From positions 1-64,000 of the forward strand of contig NZ_JUIV01000011.1 of assembly GCF_004151235.1 (NCBI RefSeq): a DNA stretch of 64,000 nucleotides. Direction: 5' to 3'. Position 1 is the first letter of the stretch, and every line of letters begins with the position of its first letter. Made by a program: the position numbers and the translations under genes. The notes under the pieces are model-generated. The model was given only the letters and a program-made list of their open reading frames with translations, ran no database searches and was not told the DNA's origin. The stretch is from Flavobacterium anhuiense (GTDB taxonomy: Bacteria > Bacteroidota > Bacteroidia > Flavobacteriales > Flavobacteriaceae). Positions 30,369 to 38,074 of the stretch are shown here, piece after piece.

Positions 30369-31115
30369 ATGGAAAAAATTATATCTTATCCAATATCGGT
30401 AATTTACTATTTATTATTTGGTTTGTGTTTGGCTGTTTTTCATCCAATTCAGTGGATTTGTTTAAATGTATTTGGTTACCAGGCTCACAAAAAAAGTGTT
30501 GATTATTTAAATTTCTGCCTTTTAAAATGTACAAATCTTGTGGGAACAAGATACACAATTGAAGGTGTAGACACGGTTCCGAAAGGTGCGCCAATTATTT
30601 TTGTGGCAAATCACCAAAGTATGTACGATATCGTGGCAATGATTTGGTACTTTAGACGTTTTCATTGTAAATTTGTAAGTAAGAAGGAGTTAGGAAGCGG
30701 AATTCCGAGTGTTTCTTATAATTTGAAATACGGAGGATCTGTCTTAATTGACCGAAAAGACCCTAAACAAGCGATACCAGTTATCAAAGGCTTGTCTGAA
30801 TATATCGAAAAAAACACAAGATCTGCCGTTATTTTCCCAGAAGGGACAAGAAGTAAGACAGGAGTACCAAAAGAATTTGCGCAAAGCGGTTTAAAAATCT
30901 TATGCAAATATGCACCATCTGCGTATGTTGTGCCCGTTAGCATCAATAATTCTTGGAAAATGGTAAAATTTGGTTTTTTTCCTGTTGGTTTAGGAAATCA
31001 CCTGAAGTTTACAGCTCACAAACCTTTAGCTGTTAAAGATTACAAATTTGAAGAGCTGATGGAGATTACTGAAAAAGCAGTTAAGGAAGGAATAAATGAG
31101 TATAAACAGGTTTAA
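30369..31115 (+). CDS. plsC: 1-acyl-sn-glycerol-3-phosphate acyltransferase
   Basis: This 248-residue protein is a PlsC-type acyltransferase that makes phosphatidic acid from lysophosphatidic acid at the inner membrane. Motif I is HQSMYD (H82-x4-D87) and motif III is FPEGTRS (156-162). An N-terminal hydrophobic segment (ISVIYYLLFGLCLAVF) is a membrane anchor. It is followed by the acyl-ACP desaturase gene on the same strand, so the two probably work together in membrane lipid synthesis. Confidence 0.93.
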   Translation: MEKIISYPISVIYYLLFGLCLAVFHPIQWICLNVFGYQAHKKSVDYLNFCLLKCTNLVGTRYTIEGVDTVPKGAPIIFVANHQSMYDIVAMIWYFRRFHCKFVSKKELGSGIPSVSYNLKYGGSVLIDRKDPKQAIPVIKGLSEYIEKNTRSAVIFPEGTRSKTGVPKEFAQSGLKILCKYAPSAYVVPVSINNSWKMVKFGFFPVGLGNHLKFTAHKPLAVKDYKFEELMEITEKAVKEGINEYKQV

Positions 31116-31116
31116 G

Positions 31117-31134
31117 TTTTAGTCCGAGCTAAAA
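31117..31134 (+). promoter_or_regulatory. Possible operator palindrome before the desaturase
   Basis: TTTTAGTCCGAGCTAAAA has 6-bp inverted arms (TTTTAG, CTAAAA) around a 6-base centre, the same outer geometry as the palindrome before mntH. It lies just after the plsC stop and 27 bases before the desaturase start. Chance occurrence in AT-rich DNA is possible. Confidence 0.3.
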
Positions 31135-31160
31135 TGTACAACCCAAATCTATAATAAGTA

Positions 31161-32156
31161 ATGTCTATAAAAAACATTAGATTAGAAGTAATGCAGTTTT
31201 TGGAAAAAAACGTGGATAGCTTCGTCGAACAGTATTTAATTCCAGTGGAAAAAATTTGGCAGCCGTCTGATTTCTTACCAGATTCTCAAGGAGAAAATTT
31301 CTTTGAAGAGGTAAAAGAATTACGCGAGATTGCTAAAGAACTTCCGTACGATTTTTGGGTTACGCTTGTTGGTGATACCATCACTGAGGAAGCATTGCCT
31401 ACATATGAATCATGGTTAATGGATGTAGAAGGAATTGATCAAACTGTAGAAGGTCAAGGAAATGGCTGGGCCAAGTGGGTAAGACAATGGACTGGAGAAG
31501 AAAACCGTCATGGAGATCTTTTAAATAAATACTTGTATTTATCTGGTCGTGTCAACATGCGTGAAATAGAAATGACTACACAGCATTTGATCAACGACGG
31601 TTTTGATATTGGAACTGGAACTGACCCATACAAAAACTTTGTATACACTAGTTTTCAGGAATTAGCAACTTATGTTTCGCACAATAGAGTAGCGCAAATG
31701 GCTAAAAAATTTGGCGATAACAAGTTGTCTAAAATGTGTAAAATGATTGCAGGTGATGAAATGCGTCATCACCACGCCTATAGCGAATTTGTAACTAGAA
31801 TTTTCCAAGTAGATCCGAGCGAAATGATGCTTGCTTTTCAATACATGATGAAGCAGAAAATCGTTATGCCGGCTCACTTCTTGAGAGAATCTGGGCAAAA
31901 AATAAGCAGTGCTTTCGAACAGTTTTCCGATTCAGCTCAGCGTATTGGAGTTTACACTGCAAACGATTATGTTGAAATCATGCAGAAATTAATCAACAAA
32001 TGGGAAATCGATAAAATTACCAATCTGTCTGATGAAGCAGAAAAAGCGCGTGATTTCTTAATGAAATTACCAGCTCGTATGGCGAAGATTTCAGAAAGAA
32101 TAGTAATCCCTAAAGAATCACATATCTTTAAATGGGTTGAACCAGCTAGACTTTAA
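31161..32156 (+). CDS. Acyl-ACP desaturase (soluble di-iron)
   Basis: This 331-residue protein belongs to the stearoyl-ACP desaturase family, soluble di-iron enzymes that place a cis double bond in acyl chains on acyl carrier protein. Two iron-binding ExxH motifs are visible, EENRH (E114, H117) and DEMRH (E200, H203). Other helices such as FVYTSFQELATYVSHNR carry further ligands. It follows plsC by 45 bases, which fits control of membrane lipid unsaturation. The enzyme needs iron, and a palindrome resembling the metal-regulator site at mntH lies in the gap. Confidence 0.93.
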   Translation: MSIKNIRLEVMQFLEKNVDSFVEQYLIPVEKIWQPSDFLPDSQGENFFEEVKELREIAKELPYDFWVTLVGDTITEEALPTYESWLMDVEGIDQTVEGQGNGWAKWVRQWTGEENRHGDLLNKYLYLSGRVNMREIEMTTQHLINDGFDIGTGTDPYKNFVYTSFQELATYVSHNRVAQMAKKFGDNKLSKMCKMIAGDEMRHHHAYSEFVTRIFQVDPSEMMLAFQYMMKQKIVMPAHFLRESGQKISSAFEQFSDSAQRIGVYTANDYVEIMQKLINKWEIDKITNLSDEAEKARDFLMKLPARMAKISERIVIPKESHIFKWVEPARL

Positions 32157-32215
32157 ATTTTAGATTTTAGAATGTAGATTTTAGCTTGGAATTTGGAATT
32201 TGGAATTTTTAGATT
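32157..32215. repeat. Low-complexity TTTTAGA / GGAATTT word repeats
   Basis: TTTTAGATTTTAGAATGTAG is followed by three near-tandem GGAATTT words. Similar TTTAGATTTTAGATT words occur at 41792-41822. It probably represents slippage-prone filler after the desaturase. Confidence 0.45.
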
Positions 32216-32319
32216 GAAATTTAAAAAGCAACATTGTTGCTTTAAAACATATTTGTTGATTGTTGGAGATTTTAAATCTTTGGCAATCAACATTTTTTAT
32301 AAAACGTAAAAACTTCTGT

Positions 32320-32973
32320 ATGAGCGATTCAGCATTAATTATTAAAACCATTGCTTTTGTAAAAGAAAAACTAAATGATGCCGAAGGCGGTCATGATTGG
32401 TTTCATATTGAACGCGTTTATAAAAATGCGCTGCTGATTGCAAAAGAGACAGAATGCGATCTTACAATAGTACAGTTAGGTGCTTTATTACACGATATAG
32501 CCGATAGTAAATTTCATAACGGAGATGAAACTATTGGGCCAAAAACAGCAAGAGCGTTTTTAGAAGCCGAAAATGTTTCTGAGGATATAATTGATCATGT
32601 GGTAAAGATCATTGAAAATATCTCTTATAAAGGCGGAAATTTCGAAAAGAAATTCTCTTCTGTCGAATTAGATGTTGTTCAAGATGCCGATCGTCTCGAT
32701 GCGATTGGTGCAATTGGTGTTGCGAGAGCGTTTAATTACGGCGGATTTAAGAATCGAGCTTTATACAATCCAGAAATTTCTCCAGTAACGAATATGACAA
32801 AAGAGGAGTATAAAAAGAACAGCGCGCCAACCATTAATCACTTCTACGAAAAACTTTTACTTTTAAAGGATAAAATGAACACAGCAAAAGGAAAAGAAAT
32901 CGCTGCCGAAAGACATCGTTTCATGGAAACTTTTCTTTCTCAGTTTTATGCAGAATGGGAAGGATTGAAGTAA
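32320..32973 (+). CDS. HD-domain phosphohydrolase
   Basis: This 217-residue protein is a small HD-superfamily hydrolase (YedJ-like). Metal ligands are H29 in DWFHIERV, H58-D59 in LLHDIADSKF, and an aspartate in VQDADRLDAIG. Members hydrolyse nucleotides or other phosphate esters; the substrate cannot be read from the sequence. The start at 32320 (MSDSALIIK) is preferred to an in-frame ATG 60 bases earlier because the conserved domain begins shortly after it. A strong terminator follows. Confidence 0.88.
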   Translation: MSDSALIIKTIAFVKEKLNDAEGGHDWFHIERVYKNALLIAKETECDLTIVQLGALLHDIADSKFHNGDETIGPKTARAFLEAENVSEDIIDHVVKIIENISYKGGNFEKKFSSVELDVVQDADRLDAIGAIGVARAFNYGGFKNRALYNPEISPVTNMTKEEYKKNSAPTINHFYEKLLLLKDKMNTAKGKEIAAERHRFMETFLSQFYAEWEGLK

Positions 32974-32994
32974 AGTTCATTTATTATAGATATA

Positions 32995-33023
32995 AAAAAC
33001 GGCTCCGATAAAGAGCCGTTTTT
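32995..33023 (+). terminator. Rho-independent terminator after the HD hydrolase
   Basis: AAAAACGGCTC pairs with GAGCCGTTTTT around a 7-base loop, with the T run built into the stem end. Read on either strand it has the form of a terminator; it best serves the plus-strand HD hydrolase gene. Confidence 0.8.
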
Positions 33024-33322
33024 ATTTGGTAATGATTTTAATTTATTATGCTTTGGATTTTAAAAGGTACATCATTACAGAAGCACATAAAATCCAATTG
33101 AAAACTAAAGCAATCTTGTAATGGTTTTATTTCTAAACCTTTCTTTTTTTTCAAATTTTGTCATTTTGAATGTATTTTGAATGAGTTAAAGGTAATCTGA
33201 CAGAAATAATGACTTTATCTGAATAGGCTTTTAAACCATTACAACAAGAAAATTTTTCTTTTAGTCTCAGTCGTTTTTCAGTCTAATTGCAAGTCTTTCT
33301 TCTAGCTTCTTTCATCTTTCCC
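33024..33322. other. Intergenic spacer without recognised features
   Basis: About 300 bases of AT-rich DNA between convergent genes. A short minus-strand frame (about 33047-33117) translates to a hydrophobic peptide but has a stop just before it and no suitable start. I see nothing else supportable. Confidence 0.4.
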
Positions 33323-34249
33323 TTATCTAACTTTCTGAACAAATTTTTGAATCGTATTCTTAAACTCTTTATTCTGCTCGTAATACAAAATATGCCCACC
33401 GTTAATAATCTTAACTTCTTGATTTGGGAATTTAAACAAACGATAATGTTCAGGGCCAATATTATTGTCTTTTGTTCCTGAAATTATAAGCGTTGGAACT
33501 TTGATAGAAGCCGTTTCTTTTGTAAAATCACTAAAATATAGAGGACCGCTCAAAGCATTTTGCGCAAATGAAGAGTTCCTTTTTTCGCTATTGTCAATAC
33601 TGTCCAGTTTTTCAACAGTTGCTCTATTATCAGATAACATTTTATAATCTAAATCTGCTTTTTTAATTTGCTGTTTAGCTTCAAAAAATGTGTTTAGTAT
33701 TGAGTTTTTGTCTTTTACAGGGAAATCTTTTCCAAGAGTTTTATCCATAAAAGCAATTTGATTGAGAAGCGAATCGTTGATATCAAGTGTAGCATTCAGT
33801 AGAATTAAACCTTTTACATGTTGAGGATATTTTTCAGCATATTTAGTGGCTAAAATTCCTCCGAAAGAATGCCCAATTACAAATACCTTATCCGTTTTAA
33901 GATGAGCTCGGATTTCTTCAATGTCATCAATCATTCTGTCCATGCTGTAATTATTATCTGCTGGTGATCCAGATCTACCGCATCCTCTTTGATCATAATA
34001 ACACATGGTTAGTTTGTCTTCTAACACATTTCCGCCAAATTCTTCAAAAGATTTGCTCCATGCTCCAGGCCCGCCATGAACAAAAATACATAATTCGCCT
34101 TTTCCAGAGACTTTCAAAAATAACGGAACTCCATCAGAAGTTTGGAAAGTAGTATTTGAATCTTGTTTGGCATCTATTTTTGTTTGGGAAATTCCGCTTT
34201 GAGCAAAACATAAAAATAGAAAGAAAAGTAAAGGGGTTTTTAGATTCAT
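33323..34249 (-). CDS. Secreted alpha/beta hydrolase (proline iminopeptidase-like)
   Basis: This 308-residue protein has a signal peptide (residues 1-22, hydrophobic LLFFLFLCF ending ISQ). The alpha/beta hydrolase fold follows, with the oxyanion motif HGGPGAW at 58-64, DQRGCGRS at 86-93, the nucleophile S128 in GHSFGG, a probable acid in GTKDNN, and the catalytic histidine in NGGHILYY. HGGPG with DQRGxGxS is the signature of peptidase family S33, such as prolyl aminopeptidase. A periplasmic peptidase or esterase is likely; the substrate is unknown. Confidence 0.88.
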   Translation of the reverse strand: MNLKTPLLFFLFLCFAQSGISQTKIDAKQDSNTTFQTSDGVPLFLKVSGKGELCIFVHGGPGAWSKSFEEFGGNVLEDKLTMCYYDQRGCGRSGSPADNNYSMDRMIDDIEEIRAHLKTDKVFVIGHSFGGILATKYAEKYPQHVKGLILLNATLDINDSLLNQIAFMDKTLGKDFPVKDKNSILNTFFEAKQQIKKADLDYKMLSDNRATVEKLDSIDNSEKRNSSFAQNALSGPLYFSDFTKETASIKVPTLIISGTKDNNIGPEHYRLFKFPNQEVKIINGGHILYYEQNKEFKNTIQKFVQKVR

Positions 34250-34310
34250 TTGAAAGTTTTTTTTGCTGTTTTAATAGGATAAAAGTATAATTAAAACAGC
34301 AGAGAAAAAA

Positions 34311-34433
34311 CTAATGATTGCTTTTCATTATAAAGTAAGTAATAATTGTGGCGCAGAAAAAACCTATCGTGAACCACAGTAATCGAGCAACTCTATTGTC
34401 TCGTATTATTTCCATTCTATCTTCTGGTGTCAT
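34311..34433 (-). CDS. Small single-helix membrane protein, unknown
   Basis: The short frame of 40 codons starts at 34433 (MTPEDRMEIIRDNRVARLLW) and has one hydrophobic helix (FTIGFFCATIITYFIM) ending in KSNH. The composition, a soluble amphipathic start then one membrane span, looks like a real small membrane protein. The in-frame ATG 87 bases further upstream gives an unlikely leader. It is not a family I recognise. It is transcribed in the same direction as the hydrolase, 61 bases upstream of it. Confidence 0.55.
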   Translation of the reverse strand: MTPEDRMEIIRDNRVARLLWFTIGFFCATIITYFIMKSNH

Positions 34434-34531
34434 ATTTAAATAAAATTTAGAAGACAAAAGTAATTTTTGAAAATATACTAAAAGGTTGCTTTTGGTTTTT
34501 AAAATAACAGAATAAGACATTTTTTATCATG

Positions 34532-34563
34532 AAAAAAGCCGTTCTAAATGAACAGCTTTTTTT
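34532..34563 (-). terminator. Terminator of the feo operon
   Basis: Stem AAAAAAGC-C-GTTC against GAAC-A-GCTTTTTT with one mismatch and a 5-base loop. On the minus strand it ends in a T run. It lies 43 bases after the stop of the Cys-rich peptide gene. Confidence 0.75.
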
Positions 34564-34605
34564 ACTTTGTACCTATGAACCTTTGCACCTTTGTCCCTAA
34601 AAAAA

Positions 34606-34731
34606 TTAAGAACACCCACAATCCGTTCCTCCTCCACAGTCTTTTTTCTTTTTCGATTTAAAGAAGAACTTTTTAATCAAAAAAGCGATTGCAAATCCTA
34701 ATATGGCAAAGGCTATTATTTCTTGAAACAT
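34606..34731 (-). CDS. FeoB-associated Cys-rich membrane peptide
   Basis: This 41-codon gene begins at ATG 34731 and stops at TAA 34606-34608. The peptide has one membrane helix (MFQEIIAFAILGFAIAFLI), a strongly basic stretch (KKFFFKSKKKK), and a cysteine-rich tail with C32, C38 and C40 (DCGGGTDCGCS). This is the pattern of the FeoB-associated Cys-rich membrane proteins that often follow feoB. Its start lies 6 bases after the feoB stop, so it is the third gene of the feo operon. By analogy it may interact with FeoB or bind iron; its exact role is unproven. Confidence 0.88.
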   Translation of the reverse strand: MFQEIIAFAILGFAIAFLIKKFFFKSKKKKDCGGGTDCGCS

Positions 34732-34737
34732 AACTTT

Positions 34738-36837
34738 TTATTTTAAAAGTTGATACGCAATTAATGCGGTAAAATAAGCGAGACCGCTCATGAAGACTAG
34801 CTGCATTGCTGGCCATTTCCATGAATTGGTTTCTTTTTTTGTAATCGCCAATGTGCTGGCGCATTGCATGGCAAAAGCATAAAACAGCAGTAAAGAGATT
34901 CCGGTTGCGAAGTCAAATACTTTTTCTCCCGTATCTGGACGAACTTCTGCCTGCATTTTGCTTTTTATGGTTGATTCGTTATCTGTATCTCCAACACTAT
35001 AAATAGTTGCTAATGTTCCAACGAAAACCTCACGGGCAGCAAACGAACTGATTAAAGCGATTCCGATTTTCCAGTCGTAACCCAAAGGCTGAATTACCGG
35101 TTCAATTGCTCTTCCCATTAAACCGATATAAGAGTTCTCTAATTTTTGAGAATTAACTTCATTTTCAAATTGAGTTTCGTCTAAAGTTGTGCTGGCAAAT
35201 CTTTCTTTAACGATAGTTTCAGCCTCATTAAATTCTTTTCCAGGGCCATAAGAAGCCAAGAACCATAAAATAACTGATATTGCTAAGATGATTTTACCCG
35301 CGCCAAGAACAAACGCTTTGGTTTTTTCTACCACATTGATTCCGACGTTTTTGAAAAGTGGCATTTTATAACTTGGCATTTCAACAACAAAATAGGTTTT
35401 TGATTCTAGTTTTAAAACCTTATTTAAAATGTAAGCCGATAAAATAGCCATAAAGAATCCTAAAATATATAACGACATAAGAGTTAGTCCTTGAAGATTT
35501 AATACTCCAAAAACTCTTTTACTCGGAATAACCAATGATATAATAATCGCATAAACAGGCAATCTCGCCGAACAAGTCGTAAAAGGCGTTACCAAAATAG
35601 TGATTAATCGTTCTTTCCAGTTTTCGATATTTCTTGTGGCCATAATTGCTGGAATCGCACAAGCAGTTCCTGAAATTAAAGGCACAACACTTTTTCCTGA
35701 AAGTCCAAATCGTCGCATGATTTTATCCATCAGGAATACAACACGGCTCATATAACCGCTTTCTTCTAAAATCGAAATAAAGAGGAATAAAAAGGCAATC
35801 TGCGGGATAAAAATAATAACTCCGCCAATACCCGGAATAATTCCCTGCGAAAGTAAATCGGTCAAAATACCGCTTGGCAGTTCTGCCGCAACCCAGCTGC
35901 TTAAAGAGGCAAAAGTACTGTCAATGAAATCCATCGGAATCGTTGACCAGCTGAAAATGGATTGGAATATCAAAAATAGAATGGCAAAGAAAATAACGTA
36001 ACCAAAAACTTTATGAGTTAAGACACGATCCAATTTGGCACGAACATCTTTAGCCATCGAAGCGTCAATCTTTAAACCTTCTTTTAAAACATCATTGATA
36101 AACTGATATCTTTTTATGGTTTCTTTCTGTTGTAAGCGCTTTAATTCTGAATGCGATTTGGTAAAAGTGCTTCGAATTTCATTTCTTTCTAAATTCAAAA
36201 AATTGACGTCCTGAGTAATTACAAGCCATAATTTGTACAATAATTGATTTGGAAAAGCATGTTGCAGTTTTTTGAAATATTCTTCATCAATTACAGAAGC
36301 ATTCAAACAAGGTTCGTGTGGGATAGTTTTATAAGAAACAATCAGTTCTTTTAATTCTTCAATTCCTAAACCTTTTCGTGAACTTACTAAAGCAATTTTT
36401 GTTTTCAATTTTTCTTCCAAATACGGAATATCCAAAGAAATACCTTTGCGCTCCATACGATCCGACATATTGATAACCAAAATCGTCGGAATTTCAAGAT
36501 CTTTTATCTGAGTGTAAATCAGTAAATTTCTTTTTAAATTTTCAACGTCAGTTACAACAACAGCAACGTCTGGATATAGCTTGTCATTTTTATTTAGCAA
36601 AAGTTCAATAACAACGCTTTCGTCCATCGAACTGGCGTTCAAGCTGTACGTTCCCGGTAAATCTAGAATATTGGCTTTTATGTTATTAGGCAGCTTGCAA
36701 AAGCCCATTTTTTTCTCAACCGTAATTCCAGGATAATTTCCAACTTGTTGGTTAAGACCAGTTAATTGATTAAAAACAGAGGTTTTTCCGGTATTTGGAT
36801 TTCCGATAAGGGCAACATTGATATTCTGAACACTCAT
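34738..36837 (-). CDS. feoB: Ferrous iron transporter FeoB
   Basis: This 699-residue protein is a complete FeoB, the inner-membrane Fe2+ importer. It opens with a G-protein domain: GNPNTGKTS (12-20), DLPGTYSL (59-66) and NMSD (123-126). A GDI-like helical region follows to about 270, and then multiple membrane segments with the two gate regions (for example VPLISGTACAIPAIMATR and PFTTCSARLPVYAII, both with the conserved cysteine). The start overlaps the feoA stop by one base (TAATG), which indicates translational coupling. Confidence 0.97.
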   Translation of the reverse strand: MSVQNINVALIGNPNTGKTSVFNQLTGLNQQVGNYPGITVEKKMGFCKLPNNIKANILDLPGTYSLNASSMDESVVIELLLNKNDKLYPDVAVVVTDVENLKRNLLIYTQIKDLEIPTILVINMSDRMERKGISLDIPYLEEKLKTKIALVSSRKGLGIEELKELIVSYKTIPHEPCLNASVIDEEYFKKLQHAFPNQLLYKLWLVITQDVNFLNLERNEIRSTFTKSHSELKRLQQKETIKRYQFINDVLKEGLKIDASMAKDVRAKLDRVLTHKVFGYVIFFAILFLIFQSIFSWSTIPMDFIDSTFASLSSWVAAELPSGILTDLLSQGIIPGIGGVIIFIPQIAFLFLFISILEESGYMSRVVFLMDKIMRRFGLSGKSVVPLISGTACAIPAIMATRNIENWKERLITILVTPFTTCSARLPVYAIIISLVIPSKRVFGVLNLQGLTLMSLYILGFFMAILSAYILNKVLKLESKTYFVVEMPSYKMPLFKNVGINVVEKTKAFVLGAGKIILAISVILWFLASYGPGKEFNEAETIVKERFASTTLDETQFENEVNSQKLENSYIGLMGRAIEPVIQPLGYDWKIGIALISSFAAREVFVGTLATIYSVGDTDNESTIKSKMQAEVRPDTGEKVFDFATGISLLLFYAFAMQCASTLAITKKETNSWKWPAMQLVFMSGLAYFTALIAYQLLK

Positions 36838-37076
36838 TACAAATTGGTTTTGATAAGTTCAACTTCAATTTCACGAGCGGTTTCAATACGGATTGCAACA
36901 TGAGAACCGTTAATATCTAAATATAAAGGATCGCCAAAAGGAGCCACCTGCAACAATTCAACTAAACTGCCAGGAAGACAACCCATTTCTAATAATTTAA
37001 GTGGAATAAGATCTATATCAAAATCTTTGATAATGGCTTTTTCGCCTTTTTTCAGAGTGTGTATTGTATTTTGCAA
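36837..37076 (-). CDS. feoA: FeoA, small SH3-like partner of FeoB
   Basis: This 79-residue protein matches FeoA: KGEKAIIKDFD, LKLLEMGCLPGSLVELLQVAPFGDP and a final AIRIETAREIEVEL strand. It is a cytosolic SH3-like protein needed for full FeoB activity. It is the first gene of a three-gene operon with feoB and the Cys-rich peptide. A promoter and direct repeats that could be an operator lie directly upstream. Confidence 0.95.
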   Translation of the reverse strand: MQNTIHTLKKGEKAIIKDFDIDLIPLKLLEMGCLPGSLVELLQVAPFGDPLYLDINGSHVAIRIETAREIEVELIKTNL

Positions 37077-37082
37077 GCTTAT

Positions 37083-37130
37083 TTAGATTGAATTTAGATT
37101 GCAAAAGTAGGCAATTATTCTTTATTTCAA
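37083..37130 (-). promoter_or_regulatory. feoAB promoter with direct-repeat candidate operator
   Basis: On the minus strand TACTTTTG (plus coordinates 37102-37109) fits TAnnTTTG, and a TTG (37128-37130) lies 18 bases upstream, a good match to the Bacteroidota promoter. Directly downstream, overlapping the expected start of transcription, two ATCTAAAT words occur 11 bases apart (about 37081-37100). Binding there by an iron-sensing regulator is inference. Confidence 0.6.
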
Positions 37131-37180
37131 GGTATTTAACACTTCTACAAATGCTAAATGTTTCTAAAAATAAGGGTTTT

Positions 37181-37846
37181 TTACTCTTGAGAGAGGAATT
37201 CGATGTCTTCTAAAAGACGTTTTATGTCTTCTTTATTCGTTCCGTCATAAAAACCTCTAACGCGGCGCTTTTGATCGACCAAAACAAAATTCTCTGTATG
37301 CACCATGTCATAAAGCTGATCTGGTCTTCCCATTTTTACAGCCAAATACGATTTTCTGGCCATTTTGTAGATTTCTTTTTTGTCGCCCGTAACCAAATTC
37401 CACTTGCTATCTATAACACCGTATTTTATAGCATAAGCTTTTAAGACAGAAACACTGTCAACTTCTGGAAAAACAGTATGCGAAAGCAACATTACTTTTG
37501 GATTGTTTAAAACTGCTTTTTGAACATCTACCAAATTGGTTGACATTTTCGGGCAGATTGATCCGCAGGTTGTAAAGAAGAAATCGGCAACATAAATCTT
37601 TCCTTCATAATTTTTCTGGGTAATAGTATCGCCATTTTGGTTGATGAAAGAAAAATCGGCAATTGTGTGGTATTTGCTTTTATACTGAATTGTACTGTCA
37701 ACTAATTCAGGATTTACATCGGCTGGATTATAAATTGGAAGCGTTTTTTTAGGTTTCAACGCAGAGTAAAACAAAGATATCGTAACCACCGAAAATACTA
37801 TTAAAACAAGAAAGAATTTGCGGTATTTGTATAAAAGCGATTTCAT
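37181..37846 (-). CDS. SCO1/SenC-family thiol/copper protein
   Basis: Taken from ATG 37846 the protein has 221 residues: an N-terminal membrane anchor (FFLVLIVFSVVTISLFYSAL) and a thioredoxin-like domain facing the periplasm. Copper or thiol ligands are C94 and C98 (CGSICPK) and H183 (VHTENFVLVD), the SCO pattern. Such proteins help assemble the CuA centre of cytochrome oxidase. An ATG 18 bases earlier also fits, but a TATTTTTG -7 box at 37862-37869 would place the transcription start at or after it, so I favour 37846. Confidence 0.9.
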   Translation of the reverse strand: MKSLLYKYRKFFLVLIVFSVVTISLFYSALKPKKTLPIYNPADVNPELVDSTIQYKSKYHTIADFSFINQNGDTITQKNYEGKIYVADFFFTTCGSICPKMSTNLVDVQKAVLNNPKVMLLSHTVFPEVDSVSVLKAYAIKYGVIDSKWNLVTGDKKEIYKMARKSYLAVKMGRPDQLYDMVHTENFVLVDQKRRVRGFYDGTNKEDIKRLLEDIEFLSQE

Positions 37847-37861
37847 AAAAATAATTTGGCG

Positions 37862-37869
37862 CAAAAATA
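37862..37869 (-). promoter_or_regulatory. Probable -7 element of the SCO gene
   Basis: TATTTTTG on the minus strand fits TAnnTTTG, 15 bases before the chosen start codon. It decides against the upstream ATG at 37864. Confidence 0.45.
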
Positions 37870-38074
37870 CAAAAAGCAGATTCTAAAAACTTTACTGAAT
37901 TATTTTTTTAACAGCCTTTTGTAACTTTTGACATTAAATAGCAGACTAATAAAATTCGTTTTAGATTCTGATTTGTGAAATTTATTTTTGTTAATGAATT
38001 TCCTGTTAGAATTTTAACACAATTTTAGAAATAATAACAATATGTTTGTATTTTCCATTAAACTATAAACTTTT

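Noticed and set aside
33047..33180. Possible small membrane-protein remnant on the minus strand
   Set aside because: The hydrophobic stretch has a stop directly before it and no start codon in its frame; I cannot show it is a gene or a frameshifted one.
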